From NCBI RefSeq assembly GCF_023078495.1, contig NZ_CP095742.1:2728001-2792000 (forward strand): 64,000 bases of DNA, read 5' to 3'. Each line of letters starts with the position of its first letter. Position 1 is the stretch's first letter. Position numbers and translations under genes: made by a program. This stretch comes from Luteibacter aegosomatissinici. GTDB lineage: Bacteria > Pseudomonadota > Gammaproteobacteria > Xanthomonadales > Rhodanobacteraceae. This document shows positions 17,506-25,945 of this stretch, piece by piece. The notes below the pieces were generated by a model, which searched no databases, was not told the DNA's origin, and saw only the letters and a list, made by a program, of their open reading frames with translations.

Positions 17506-17772
17506 GTGCGTACGAAGCGGTTCTCCGAGCAGCAGATCGCCAACGCCCTTTCCCAGCTGGCGAGCGGACGCGAGCCCGAGGTCGTTTGCGAAGACCTGCA
17601 GATCACCCGCGAAACACTGGAAGCCTGGCGGAGCCGGTTTGCGGGTGCCGCACTTTCCACCGCGCAGCGGCTGCGGGAAGCGGAAATGGAGCTCGGTGCC
17701 CTGAAGCGCATGTATGCCGAACTCGCGCTTGAGAACGAGCGGCTGAAGATACTGCTCACGGGAAAACGCTAA
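17506..17772 (+). CDS. Stand-alone IS3-type OrfA-like protein
   Basis: 88 residues: helix-turn-helix (RTKRFSEQQIANALSQLASG, VCEDLQITRETLEAWRSRF) followed by a leucine-zipper-like helix (LKRMYAELALENERLKILL), the hallmark of IS3/IS407 OrfA. The GTG at 17506 has GGAGG 7 nt upstream; an ATG at 17485 is in frame. There is no OrfB downstream: the next gene is a convergent antiporter 8 nt away. The canonical MKRKRF(T/S)EEQI start is conserved, so it could be a domesticated regulator or a remnant. Confidence 0.65.
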   Translation: MRTKRFSEQQIANALSQLASGREPEVVCEDLQITRETLEAWRSRFAGAALSTAQRLREAEMELGALKRMYAELALENERLKILLTGKR

Positions 17773-17779
17773 CCGACCA

Positions 17780-19117
17780 TCAGCGGGCGCCGCGATGACG
17801 GAGCACGCCTTCACCACCACCATCCGGCGACGACGAGCGTCCATCTCGGGCCTTGCCATACCCGGTGAGCAGGTGCAGGCCAAGCGATGCGCAGACCAAT
17901 GAAACAACGATGACGGCCGCGGCCAGGAAAATGGAAAGGTCACGTGCCCGCCACGGCTCGCCTGATCCGGTCTGCAGGGGGATCGCCATGGCGGCCGCGA
18001 GTGTCACGGCGCCCTTCGCGCCCGCCACCGCCGTGATCCCCACGATACGCAGTTCAGCGGCGCTGAACGCCCCACGCCAGCGGTGCCCCGGGTCCTGGCG
18101 AACGCGCAACGCTACCCACGCCCAGAGCGCCCGGATCATCGTCAGGACAGCGCAGATGGCAGCAACGTAGACCGCAAGCCACCAAAGCTCGGCCTTGGCC
18201 GCCTGACCGAGCGCCCGGTTCGCCGCACTCACGATCGCTGGCAACTGTTGCCCAAGCACGACGAAGATCACGCCGTTGCCCGCAAACGCGACGGCGTCCC
18301 ATACTGCACGCCGGCGAACGCGGGTCAATGCCGATGCCCGCCCTGTCCGCTCCTCAACGCCCATCGTGATGCCCGCCGCGACGGCCGCGAGGATGCCGGA
18401 GGCATGCAGTGCATCGGCCACCACGTATGCCACGAACGGGATGATCAGACTCACCAAGACCTGTACGCCCACTTCCTCACCAAGCGAACGTGCGACCCAG
18501 TCCTTCGCTGCGTTGGCAACGAGACAGACGGCAGCCCCGACCATCAGGCCGATGGCTGCCACCCAGGCGAAGGTACCCAGCGCATGAGCCGCAGAAAACG
18601 TGCCTGTCGCCGAAGCGGCGATCGCAAACCGGAAGCAGACGATGCCGGAGGCGTCGTTGAGCAGCGATTCCCCTTCGAGGATGAGCATCAGCCTCGGTGG
18701 CATGGGTGAGCGCGCAGCCATGGCGGTCACCGCCACGGTATCCGTGGGTGACAGGATGGCGGCCAGCGCGAAAGCCCCTGCCATGGTGAATGTCGGAATG
18801 AGCCAGTGAATAAACACACCGACGCCCGCAACGGTCAGGCAGACCAGTCCGAACGCAAGGGACACGATGGTTCCTTTGTCCGCGAACAACCCTTCCCGGG
18901 GCAATCGCCAGCCATCCAGGAAGAGCAGTGGCGCAAGAAAGAGCAGGAAGAAGGTGTCGGGCGACAGCGCCATGTCCACCGGATGGACCAGATCCAGTGC
19001 GCTCCCAAGGGCGATCTGCACGAGCGGCAACGGCACACGCTGGCCAAGCGCGCGGGTCAGCACGGCGCTCACCACCACGGTAGAGAGCAGGAGGACTGTC
19101 AGGATCACGGTGCCCAT
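17780..19117 (-). CDS. Na+/H+ antiporter, CPA1/NhaP-like
   Basis: 445 residues with about 12 membrane helices. LSPTDTVAV and EGESLLNDASGIV are the signature motifs of CPA1 cation:proton antiporters; the Asp residues in them carry ion exchange. It works in the inner membrane in Na+/K+ and pH homeostasis. It ends 8 nt from the convergent OrfA-like gene and follows the bufferin operon on the same strand. Confidence 0.88.
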   Translation of the reverse strand: MGTVILTVLLLSTVVVSAVLTRALGQRVPLPLVQIALGSALDLVHPVDMALSPDTFFLLFLAPLLFLDGWRLPREGLFADKGTIVSLAFGLVCLTVAGVGVFIHWLIPTFTMAGAFALAAILSPTDTVAVTAMAARSPMPPRLMLILEGESLLNDASGIVCFRFAIAASATGTFSAAHALGTFAWVAAIGLMVGAAVCLVANAAKDWVARSLGEEVGVQVLVSLIIPFVAYVVADALHASGILAAVAAGITMGVEERTGRASALTRVRRRAVWDAVAFAGNGVIFVVLGQQLPAIVSAANRALGQAAKAELWWLAVYVAAICAVLTMIRALWAWVALRVRQDPGHRWRGAFSAAELRIVGITAVAGAKGAVTLAAAMAIPLQTGSGEPWRARDLSIFLAAAVIVVSLVCASLGLHLLTGYGKARDGRSSSPDGGGEGVLRHRGAR

Positions 19118-19138
19118 GGCTTCTCCCTCACGGGGGTG

Positions 19139-19630
19139 TTATCTCGCGCCCCGCATCACCTTTGAGAAAAGCCAATCAAGCGACAAGGGGCCGGCCCCGA
19201 GCGCCATCGCGGCCAGGGCGAGCGCCGCCCAATACAAATGGAAGTTCGCCCAACCGTCAGGAAAGACCAGCTGGATCACGGCCGTCATGATGAGCAAACC
19301 AAGGGCCGCAGCGCGGGTAGCCAACCCAGCAAGCAACAGCACGGGCAGTGCGAGCTCCGCACAGGCGACCAGCCATGCAACCTGATCCGGCCACGGGATG
19401 GCGACCTGCGCACCGAACACATGGAGTTGGAACTGCTCTTCGAAAAGATAGGTGGTCGCCGGCGATAAGCTGAACCAGCCGTCCCAGCGGGTTAACCCCG
19501 AACGAAGAAAAGGCAACGCTAATGCGATCCGCACGGCGATCGGCGCGAGCGCGGCACCGATATGGGTAAGCGCGCCATGGATGCGCCCCAGCCACGAGAA
19601 GCGCGAGCGTCGAATGACGTGATCAATCAC
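19139..19630 (-). CDS. DoxX-family membrane protein of bufferin operon
   Basis: 163 residues with four membrane helices and the DoxX pattern (IALALPFLRSGLTRWDGW, then VACAELALPVLLLAGLATRAAALGL). GTG at 19630 overlaps the end of the DUF2063 gene. DoxX proteins are regular partners in DUF2282/DUF692/DUF2063 operons, where they probably form part of the membrane or redox machinery. Confidence 0.85.
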   Translation of the reverse strand: MIDHVIRRSRFSWLGRIHGALTHIGAALAPIAVRIALALPFLRSGLTRWDGWFSLSPATTYLFEEQFQLHVFGAQVAIPWPDQVAWLVACAELALPVLLLAGLATRAAALGLLIMTAVIQLVFPDGWANFHLYWAALALAAMALGAGPLSLDWLFSKVMRGAR

Positions 19631-20423
19631 CGGAAGTCTCCGCGGTAGGGACGCCCATGCTCGACGCGACGACCAGGCGTGCGTCGACCAGCAGGCGTAG
19701 ATGAAAAACAAGATCGAAGTCGTCGGCCGTATTGACTGCGAGCGCCGCCGCGCTGGTCAGGTCTTCACCACGCATCAAGCCGGCAAGAAACGTGACGCCT
19801 CCGTGCTGAAGCCGGTAGACCTCGACATCCTGGGCCGGACGCGCGACGACACAGCTCTCTGGCCCTTCATCCAGGTGCACGCATTGCGCGGCGGCCGGGT
19901 CGGTGTTTGCCTCCCAGATCGATACCACTGGGTAGATGGAATGTACGAGCCTTATGGAGGGATGCAGTACAACCTGCGCATGCGCGTCGCCGGAGATGGC
20001 TACCAGGAGCGCGTCCGGCTCAAGCACCGGGGACTCGTTCGCGTGATAGGCCTCGACCCACGCCCGTTCCAACCGGGCGACGTCACCGAGGTACGGGAGC
20101 GATTGCGCAGGCGGAAAGCGATCCATGAAAGCCGGAAACGACGCGCCGTATTCGGCCATCACGGGTGAGCGAGGAACCTCACCCAGGCAATAAGCCGCCG
20201 CCATTGCCCGGAAGAACTCGGTGCCGACGAGCCTGGCCGTCACGGGGTACGCATCCTCGAGCGTGAGCACCTGCCCCATCACCGCGTTGTTCCGGTAAAC
20301 GCCGAAGCGCCGTGCCGTACTGGCGCGTGGACCGCCGTTGATCCTTGGGGGAACGGGAAGTGACGCGTCGAGCACAGCGTCGCCGAAACACGACTGCCAA
20401 TCGGCTTCGAAGCGGCCACTCAC
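19623..20423 (-). CDS. bufC: DUF2063 protein, BufC-like peptide-modification partner
   Basis: 266 residues. The N-terminal half (RRFGVYRNNAVMGQVLTLEDAYPV, EFFRAMAAAYCLGEVP) is the DUF2063 domain of BufC/HvfC, which with the DUF692 enzyme modifies precursor peptides. The start is GTG at 20423, overlapping the upstream stop as GTGA. It presumably presents the bufferin precursor to the iron enzyme encoded two genes upstream. Confidence 0.85.
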   Translation of the reverse strand: MSGRFEADWQSCFGDAVLDASLPVPPRINGGPRASTARRFGVYRNNAVMGQVLTLEDAYPVTARLVGTEFFRAMAAAYCLGEVPRSPVMAEYGASFPAFMDRFPPAQSLPYLGDVARLERAWVEAYHANESPVLEPDALLVAISGDAHAQVVLHPSIRLVHSIYPVVSIWEANTDPAAAQCVHLDEGPESCVVARPAQDVEVYRLQHGGVTFLAGLMRGEDLTSAAALAVNTADDFDLVFHLRLLVDARLVVASSMGVPTAETSGD

Positions 20424-21433
20424 GGCCGTGCACCTGGCGGTGACGGCATGGCCGTCGTCGCCTTCGGCCGATGGAGGACGTTCGACCAGAACATCTGGAG
20501 TTGGGCAAGGCCGCCCGCCGTGGAACTCCACAGGGTCGAGTCGCACACGAGCAAGGTGCCACTGAACACGCCAGGCCGTGACTGGAGCATGGCGTCGAAA
20601 TCACGCCAACCCTCGTCGCAGAATGGGTGCGGAAGCGCCGTCGGTTCGACCTGCTGCTGGACGAGGACATCGAGACGCTCCCGCGCCTCGCCCAGGCGCT
20701 CGAAATGCGGCAAGTGCGGGTGCGCGTTGAAGGTCTCGACATCCTTCAACAGCCCCCACCGGTCCAGCGCACGGGCGGCGCGGAACGGCCACGGCGTGCC
20801 TTGGCTATCAAGCCGCGGACGCAGGCCGAATCGGTTTTCCACCGGCACACCCAGGCCGGAAAGTACCGCTCGCCCGAAGCCGCCAAAGCGTTGCTGAGGC
20901 GGAATGGTGCGATCGCCATGATGGTGAAACTCGGTCTCCTGACGATGGTCGCGTAGATTCGGGGCGACGCTGGTGGTATCCCCGATGTCGTGATGCGGAC
21001 ACACGAAGAGCATGTTCTCCGGCGCGTGGAGAAAGCGGCGGAGGGCTTTCATCTCAGCCGGCGACGGGCGCTGCCGCGTGGGCATGGCATCGAAGCTGAT
21101 GATGATCAGGGTATCGACTTCGTCTAGGAGCGCGTCCGTCAGTTCAAGGGTTCCGACGTTGTCGCTGACCCGCTCGAGCAGCAAGGCCTGGTGACGGGTG
21201 ATGCCCTTCGCCAGCTGCCGGAAGTTAAGGAAGTTGGGTAACTGGATGTGATCGAGAAAGCCGGCTATCCCCTGATCGATATCACCCGAATGCGCGAGGT
21301 GCTCGAAACGCGGATAGTGGATACGGCGTGTCTCGAACAACGCGGGGAAGCGGTTGTTGATGTCGCCCAGCGTAGCGCCCGTTTCGAGCGGACGGCTCCA
21401 GGAAAAATAAAGGCAGACGCGACGCTCAGACAT
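20420..21433 (-). CDS. Unrecognised protein inserted between bufB and bufC
   Basis: 337 residues, soluble, no family recognised. ATG at 21433 overlaps the bufB stop by 8 nt, and the gene's own stop overlaps the bufC start, so it is an integral member of the operon. It has alternating strands and helices (LIIISFDAM, NMLFVCPHHDIG, LLVCDSTLWS) suggestive of a Rossmann-like fold and many His residues. It could be an extra tailoring or metal-handling protein; this is inferred from position only. Confidence 0.8.
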   Translation of the reverse strand: MSERRVCLYFSWSRPLETGATLGDINNRFPALFETRRIHYPRFEHLAHSGDIDQGIAGFLDHIQLPNFLNFRQLAKGITRHQALLLERVSDNVGTLELTDALLDEVDTLIIISFDAMPTRQRPSPAEMKALRRFLHAPENMLFVCPHHDIGDTTSVAPNLRDHRQETEFHHHGDRTIPPQQRFGGFGRAVLSGLGVPVENRFGLRPRLDSQGTPWPFRAARALDRWGLLKDVETFNAHPHLPHFERLGEARERLDVLVQQQVEPTALPHPFCDEGWRDFDAMLQSRPGVFSGTLLVCDSTLWSSTAGGLAQLQMFWSNVLHRPKATTAMPSPPGARP

Positions 21434-22349
21434 GGCTGCACCGTGACGTTCGTGCAGGAGCCGCGGCTTCCGTCGCTTTCGCTGTGATGCCGTCTGCTTG
21501 CGCGGCCTCGGCCACCAGCACATGCAGCGAGGGAATGTTCGCGTCCCACTCGATCATGGCTGGCCGGGCACCGGTAAGCCCTATCGCTGCCTCATACAAC
21601 GCCCATACCGACGGGCCGACGCTACGATCATGCGTGTCGATGAGCACCTCATCGTCCGTGCCCTCGTGTTCCCGCTGATGGCCGGCGAGATGGAATTCCC
21701 CCACAGCCCCAGGGTCGATCCGGCCGACATACGCGAACGGGTCCATTCCATGATTCGCGCATGACACGACGACGTTATTGACATCGAGCAGGATGCCGCA
21801 TCCTGTCCGGCGGGCGATCTCATTGATGAAATCCGTTTCTTCGAACGTGCTTTCGTCGAAACGGATATACGTCGCCGGGTTTTCAAGCAGTATCTGCCGG
21901 GCAAGATGGCTCTGCAGCTCGTCGACGTGCTCACAGACCTGGCGCAACGTATCGACCGTATACGGCAACGGCAGGAGGTCATTCAAGAAGCCCCGCGAAT
22001 GCGTGGACCATGCCAGGTGCTCGGAGAACAGCGCAGGCTCGTATCGGTCCACCAACGTTTTCAGGCGGCCCAGGTGCTCACGATCCAGGGGAAGTTGGCC
22101 ACCGAGCGAAAGGCCCACGCCATGTACCGAGATGGCATAGCGCTCCCGGATGGCGGTGAGGTAACGATGAGGAGGCCCACCTGCGCCCATGTAGTTCTCA
22201 GCATGCACCTCGAAAAACGGCACAGCGGGCTCGTTGTCGAGGATGGCACGGTAGTGCTCGGGCTTTAGGCTCACCCCGCACCACCGCCCGATCGGCGTAC
22301 GACGCGGCGGAGCATGGCTATGCGGGGGAATTGACCAGACAGTGGACAC
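21426..22349 (-). CDS. bufB: DUF692 multinuclear iron oxygenase (BufB/MbnB-like)
   Basis: About 307 residues. TIM-barrel DUF692 motifs in order: FFEVHAENY, SVHGVGLSLGG, SEHLAWS, LENPATY, LDVNNVVVSC, GEFHLAGH, IDTHD and EWDANIP. The His, Asp and Glu residues in these segments are the family's iron ligands. Such enzymes oxidatively convert Cys of a precursor peptide, as MbnB does for methanobactin and BufB for bufferins. GTG at 22349 has AAGG 6 nt upstream; the frame extends further upstream. Confidence 0.88.
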   Translation of the reverse strand: MSTVWSIPPHSHAPPRRTPIGRWCGVSLKPEHYRAILDNEPAVPFFEVHAENYMGAGGPPHRYLTAIRERYAISVHGVGLSLGGQLPLDREHLGRLKTLVDRYEPALFSEHLAWSTHSRGFLNDLLPLPYTVDTLRQVCEHVDELQSHLARQILLENPATYIRFDESTFEETDFINEIARRTGCGILLDVNNVVVSCANHGMDPFAYVGRIDPGAVGEFHLAGHQREHEGTDDEVLIDTHDRSVGPSVWALYEAAIGLTGARPAMIEWDANIPSLHVLVAEAAQADGITAKATEAAAPARTSRCSHV

Positions 22350-22385
22350 GGCATTGCCTTGAATGCGGGGCGAGCGCCCTGGAGG

Positions 22386-22414
22386 GCCCATCCGGCGCGA
22401 GCGGCCGGATGGGC
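22386..22414 (-). promoter_or_regulatory. Intercistronic hairpin between bufA and bufB
   Basis: Perfect 11-bp stem (GCCCATCCGGC/GCCGGATGGGC) with a 7-nt loop, beginning 8 nt past the bufA stop, and without a T run. A hairpin right after the precursor gene fits partial termination or 3'-end protection that keeps precursor mRNA more abundant than mRNA for the enzymes. Confidence 0.55.
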
Positions 22415-22421
22415 TTGGACA

Positions 22422-22754
22422 TCAGACCTTCGGGGTGAGGCTGCCCGGGCCGTTCGGGGTGCTGACCGCGGTGCAGGTACCCTTCGGCACGAGCTTGAAC
22501 GCGTTGCCCTGGTAGTCCTGCGTGCTCGTGCCGGCACACGTGGTGCCCGCGCCGGCGTAGCAATCGTTCTGGCCCTTCAGGGCCGTGCCAAAGCACGGCT
22601 CAACCTTTCCGGACTTGACCAACTTCGTATGTTCCGCCTGGATCTTCTTCTGGGCGGGCGTGAAATCCTCAGCGGCAGCGGTCGCGCAGGTGAAGCTGCC
22701 AACGACGGTTGCGATAGCACCGGCAACAAGAAGGCTCACGGTTCGGCTAGACAT
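22422..22754 (-). CDS. bufA: DUF2282 bufferin precursor peptide
   Basis: 110 residues: signal peptide ([22 protein letters not shown]), then a small mature part whose Cys are spaced as in DUF2282 bufferins ([23 protein letters not shown], later GTC). These secreted ribosomally made peptides bind copper after Cys modification by the DUF692/DUF2063 pair encoded next. First gene of the operon; ATG at 22754 precedes the signal peptide, although the frame is open further upstream. Confidence 0.88.
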   Translation of the reverse strand: MSSRTVSLLVAGAIATVVGSFTCATAAAEDFTPAQKKIQAEHTKLVKSGKVEPCFGTALKGQNDCYAGAGTTCAGTSTQDYQGNAFKLVPKGTCTAVSTPNGPGSLTPKV

Positions 22755-23120
22755 GGATACATCCTCAGTGGCTTGAGAGAAGAGGCTCATAGGTGGTTCG
22801 GCCCCGTGAGGATGTTGTGTCGGATCGTGTGGGGTTGATTGAATTCGGTTGTGCGGGGTGGCACGTGGTTGCGGTGTGGGCTTGGTCTTGCGGTGGCGTA
22901 CGTCAGCCAGACGGTGACCGGGCTCGCGGCGATCGTCGGGATCGGCGCCACGATCGGCGACTTCAATCCGGTACGGACACTGATCGACAGCTTGCTGACC
23001 GCAGTCCAGGGAATGATTGGCCAAGGGCTCGTTGATGTTCTCCAATGCCAGGGAAACGTCCACGACGCCTACAGCCGACAGCTGGCGCACCCTCTGGAGT
23101 AACGCAGCCTACCCGCCCCA
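22755..23120. other. Upstream region of the bufferin operon, no supported gene
   Basis: It must contain the bufA promoter. The plus strand is unusually G/T rich around 22810-22890. Open frames exist on both strands (an 87-residue one at 22839-23102 has a hydrophobic middle), but neither has a convincing ribosome-binding site. I cannot identify promoter boxes. Confidence 0.35.
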
Positions 23121-23484
23121 TCATTGCGCGTCGTAGTCGGGCGGCCGATGATCCTCCAGCTTGGTACGGCAGGCTTTACCTGCGACGCCTACGTGGGCGT
23201 GCACGCGGCGCTCAAACGTGAGCACCGAACAGTTGAAGTAAGCGTCGATCAGCTCCTTGGGAACCCACTCCGATGGACTGAAGGTGCCAACGAGCCGCTG
23301 AATAGAGGGGGGCATTGAGCAGGTAGCGCACTTGTTCGGCGCTCGAAACGGTGGGCGCGGCGTCTCGGATCTACTTGGCATCGTTCTGTGCTTCAAGGCT
23401 GGCTGCACCAGGTATTGAGGTCAGTCGCTGCAGCGCGTCAATGGCCGTGCCGGTGTCTTTCAGTCTCGTGGCGGTTCTGGCCAT
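23121..23484 (-). pseudogene. Decayed small gene
   Basis: A start with AAGGA 6 nt upstream (ATG at 23484) gives a protein-like run MARTATRLKDTGTAIDALQR that stops at a TAG near 23371. Protein-like sequence resumes in shifted frames (SSAEQVRYLLNAPL, then SEWVPKELIDAYFNCSVLTF to the stop at 23121). This pattern suggests one gene broken by a stop and a frameshift. Family not recognised. Confidence 0.4.
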
Positions 23485-23599
23485 GATCCGTCCTTGTTGA
23501 TGGGCAGCGCAAAGCAGGATACTCAGGCGTCGCGGTAAGGGGAATTGCCCTTCTGCGCTCGCTGCGCCGCCCCTTTTACACCAAGGACGATGACCGTTC

Positions 23600-24181
23600 A
23601 TGCCAAAGCGTAAGCGCCGCCCAGCGCCGCCCACCCAGGCGAAACGGGCACAGCCGACCTCGGGCGTCTGGACCAAAGCTCTCTTCGCCGCGCTCGGCGC
23701 CGTCCTGGTCAAGGGCGCCGATATGCTGGATAACCTTGATCGTTTGCCCAACGCGGTGACCAGCACGGCCCATCACGCCTACGAGTGGTGGGCAGTCGAC
23801 CAGGCCTGGAGCGGCGGCTGGACCGATGAAGGATGCATCGATTGCCCTGTCCCGGATGTGTTCATCACGATCAATCTGCTGGTGCGAAACGGAATCGCTA
23901 GCGGCGAAGTGCAAACACCGCCAATGATCGGCAAGCTGCCCTACCCGCATCTATTGATCGACGGCAAAAAGGTTGATGGCACCGTGACCGGCATCTTCTA
24001 TGACTACGTCGGGGGCCGGAAGACGAAGTTTGCCGCGTTCACGCTGGCCGCCCACGGCAACGATCGCGTCATCACCGTCATCGAAGATCCGCTAGGCATT
24101 TTCCCGAAGCAGCCCGGGGATCTGTTCAAAACGGGCCGCTACGAGGAGGCGGTGGAGGCGGCGCCGGCGCCATCAAAATAG
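23600..24181 (+). CDS. Hypothetical protein with one N-terminal hydrophobic segment
   Basis: 193 residues: basic N-terminus, a short hydrophobic stretch (LFAALGAVLVKGA, about 28-40), then a soluble domain with a CxxC (CIDC) and regular strand-like segments (YPHLLIDGKKVDGTVTGIFYDY). No family recognised. AAGGA lies about 12 nt upstream of the ATG. It stands alone between decayed genes. Confidence 0.7.
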   Translation: MPKRKRRPAPPTQAKRAQPTSGVWTKALFAALGAVLVKGADMLDNLDRLPNAVTSTAHHAYEWWAVDQAWSGGWTDEGCIDCPVPDVFITINLLVRNGIASGEVQTPPMIGKLPYPHLLIDGKKVDGTVTGIFYDYVGGRKTKFAAFTLAAHGNDRVITVIEDPLGIFPKQPGDLFKTGRYEEAVEAAPAPSK

Positions 24182-24227
24182 TGCTCGCCATCAAGACGAC
24201 GCCCCGGCAATAGGCGCTTGACGACGA

Positions 24228-24495
24228 TCAGGCGCCTGTCGACCCATAGGCCGCCGTGGCGCCCTCGCCCCACAGCATGGCTTGGTGCTTTTCGTCGTCA
24301 TCGTCGCACATGACCCGATGGAGAAGCCCATCGCCGGCGTCGTCTGCGCCATCAAACGCCGATGACCGGCCCATACGCATTGTTGCGCTTGTGACAATGA
24401 ATGCCCTTGTTTCGCCCGGCGCCACCCAGCGCAGCCGCGCACAAGTGCTCTCGTGACGAGGCTGGTTTGCAACAAATGAAGCACGTCCTTGCCAT
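24228..24495 (-). pseudogene. Remnant of a small HNH-type nuclease gene
   Basis: From ATG 24495 the frame gives MARTCFICCKPASSREHLCA then ALGGAGRNKGIHCHKRNNAYG. This matches the Cys/EH/GG/CxxCN pattern of small HNH endonucleases (CxxC, REH, LGG, CxxxxNxxxG). It stops at 24352, and acidic protein-like sequence continues in another frame to 24228. The second zinc Cys pair is damaged (CHKRN). Likely a truncated or frameshifted gene. Confidence 0.45.
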
Positions 24496-24863
24496 CGCGT
24501 TTCCTTTCAAGGCTGACGTTGGACCATGGTAGGACAAGATGACAACTCGAACGGAATTCGCGTCGGCTGCGTTCATGGGCTCAATGAACGACTCGCAGGC
24601 CAGACGCTTCTGGGATGCCGATACGGTCTGGACAACGCGCTGATGCCGATCACCTTGCTGCTAGCGATTACTTCCATCGAATCGGTAAGGTTCGCTGCAT
24701 CGTGGCTTCTGCGGGCCACAGCCCGCTCAATCGCCACCGCGTTCACGTGGCGCACAACCGGCCATGAGCGAGTGTGGAACTCTGGGCTCAATCGACAGCG
24801 AAGCCGTCTGTCTTGAACGATATGCTGGGCTAATGTAACACCAGCGCTAGCCGGATCAACGCT
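24496..24863. other. 368-bp gap, no supported gene
   Basis: Overlapping open frames of 70-96 codons on both strands lack ribosome-binding sites and recognisable motifs. It separates the HNH remnant from the small Cys-containing protein gene. Confidence 0.3.
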
Positions 24864-25184
24864 TTACCGAATGCGGCCAATTCGGTCGGCGGACACGGAC
24901 GACTCCACAAACGATTCTGGTGAAACTCCGCCGTTATGAAGCAAATAGACAAAATGGTGTTTGAGCTCTTCCCACCCAGAGCGCAGGCCAGCAGCCCTAA
25001 TTTTTCGCTCTGCTGCATCATGGCAACCGCCTTTATGGACAATGAATACTGGCGTGAGAGAGTTCTCCGCATTGGATCTAGAGAAAACTGCTGCACCCAG
25101 CCCAAAGTCATCGATGCGCTCGTCGCATACATCGCAGCAGAGGACTGGACCGGAAATGCCTTGCGTGTTCAAGATCTTGATCAT
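24864..25184 (-). CDS. Small hypothetical protein with Cys cluster
   Basis: 106 residues. CCDVCDERIDDFG near residue 16 looks like half of a zinc-binding site, with another Cys (GGC) at about 54. AAGGA lies 9 nt before the ATG. Codon choice is less GC-biased than in flanking genes, suggesting recent acquisition. No family recognised. Confidence 0.65.
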   Translation of the reverse strand: MIKILNTQGISGPVLCCDVCDERIDDFGLGAAVFSRSNAENSLTPVFIVHKGGCHDAAERKIRAAGLRSGWEELKHHFVYLLHNGGVSPESFVESSVSADRIGRIR

Positions 25185-25371
25185 GGAAGTTTATCCTTGT
25201 GAGGCCCAACCATCTAATCGACCACCTTTGGCCGGGTTTACAGTTCAGCAGATCGGGCAGCCAATGGAAGCCCGGCAATGAGTTCACGGCGGATAAAATC
25301 GCCGCACCGCTATCGACTTGAAACGAAACGGGACCAACCGGTAGGACGTCTTCGACGGGGTCAGTGCCGTA

Positions 25372-25935
25372 TCAAAATGCAGGGCGATTGAGGCGGTCAG
25401 CCAAATAATAGAGACCTAAACAGGTTGCGCATATGAGCTGCCAAAACAGAAAAAATGCAATGACGATGAAGGCAGCACGACCCAAGGGAGCGAACGCGCC
25501 GAGGTGCTGCATGACGCCCTGCGCAATTACGCCGGCGAATACGAAATACACGAGCAAAAGTAGGCTTTCCCAACACAAGAAGCCGAAAAGATAAGCCAGG
25601 AAGCGCCGCCGGGTGAGGTCCAGGACCTTCTTTGCCTCATGCACCACCACGAGAAGCGTTGGAGTCGGTGCCGGCATCAACTCGTCGATATCTGGACGAT
25701 TGAAAGTCGCGATCGCCGCGAGCGATGCGATGTAAAACCCTGGAAGGATCGAACAAGCGAGACACAGTCTGTCGATAAGCCCTGAGGGGCCAGCGATCGC
25801 TCCGGCTTTTGCAAAGCAAATCACAAGTACCGTTGATATCGCGGTCAGAATCGACGGCATGAGCCAGTCCACTACCCACTTCTGCGGATGACGGATACGC
25901 AAGTAAGAAATGGGCGCGATAGTTATATCAAGCAT
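25372..25935 (-). CDS. Four-helix membrane protein, second gene of a two-gene unit
   Basis: 187 residues with four hydrophobic helices at about 27-48, 57-76, 112-136 and 150-176, separated by a basic loop (HEAKKVLDLTRRRF). It starts 10 nt after the stop of the 319-residue gene, so the two are co-transcribed. A soluble protein plus a small multi-helix membrane protein is a common build for phage-defence or toxin modules whose membrane partner is the effector; that reading is inference. Base composition is lower in GC than the core genes nearby. Confidence 0.75.
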   Translation of the reverse strand: MLDITIAPISYLRIRHPQKWVVDWLMPSILTAISTVLVICFAKAGAIAGPSGLIDRLCLACSILPGFYIASLAAIATFNRPDIDELMPAPTPTLLVVVHEAKKVLDLTRRRFLAYLFGFLCWESLLLLVYFVFAGVIAQGVMQHLGAFAPLGRAAFIVIAFFLFWQLICATCLGLYYLADRLNRPAF

Positions 25936-25945
25936 GGCGGTCTCA

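Noticed and set aside
15661-17772. A complete IS3-family insertion sequence
   Set aside because: Only OrfA-like pieces are present; no OrfB, frameshift window or terminal inverted repeats, and intact AraC genes lie between.
22839-23102. 87-codon plus-strand frame with a hydrophobic middle
   Set aside because: No ribosome-binding site, and it lies in the upstream region of bufA; kept only as a note in the intergenic entry.
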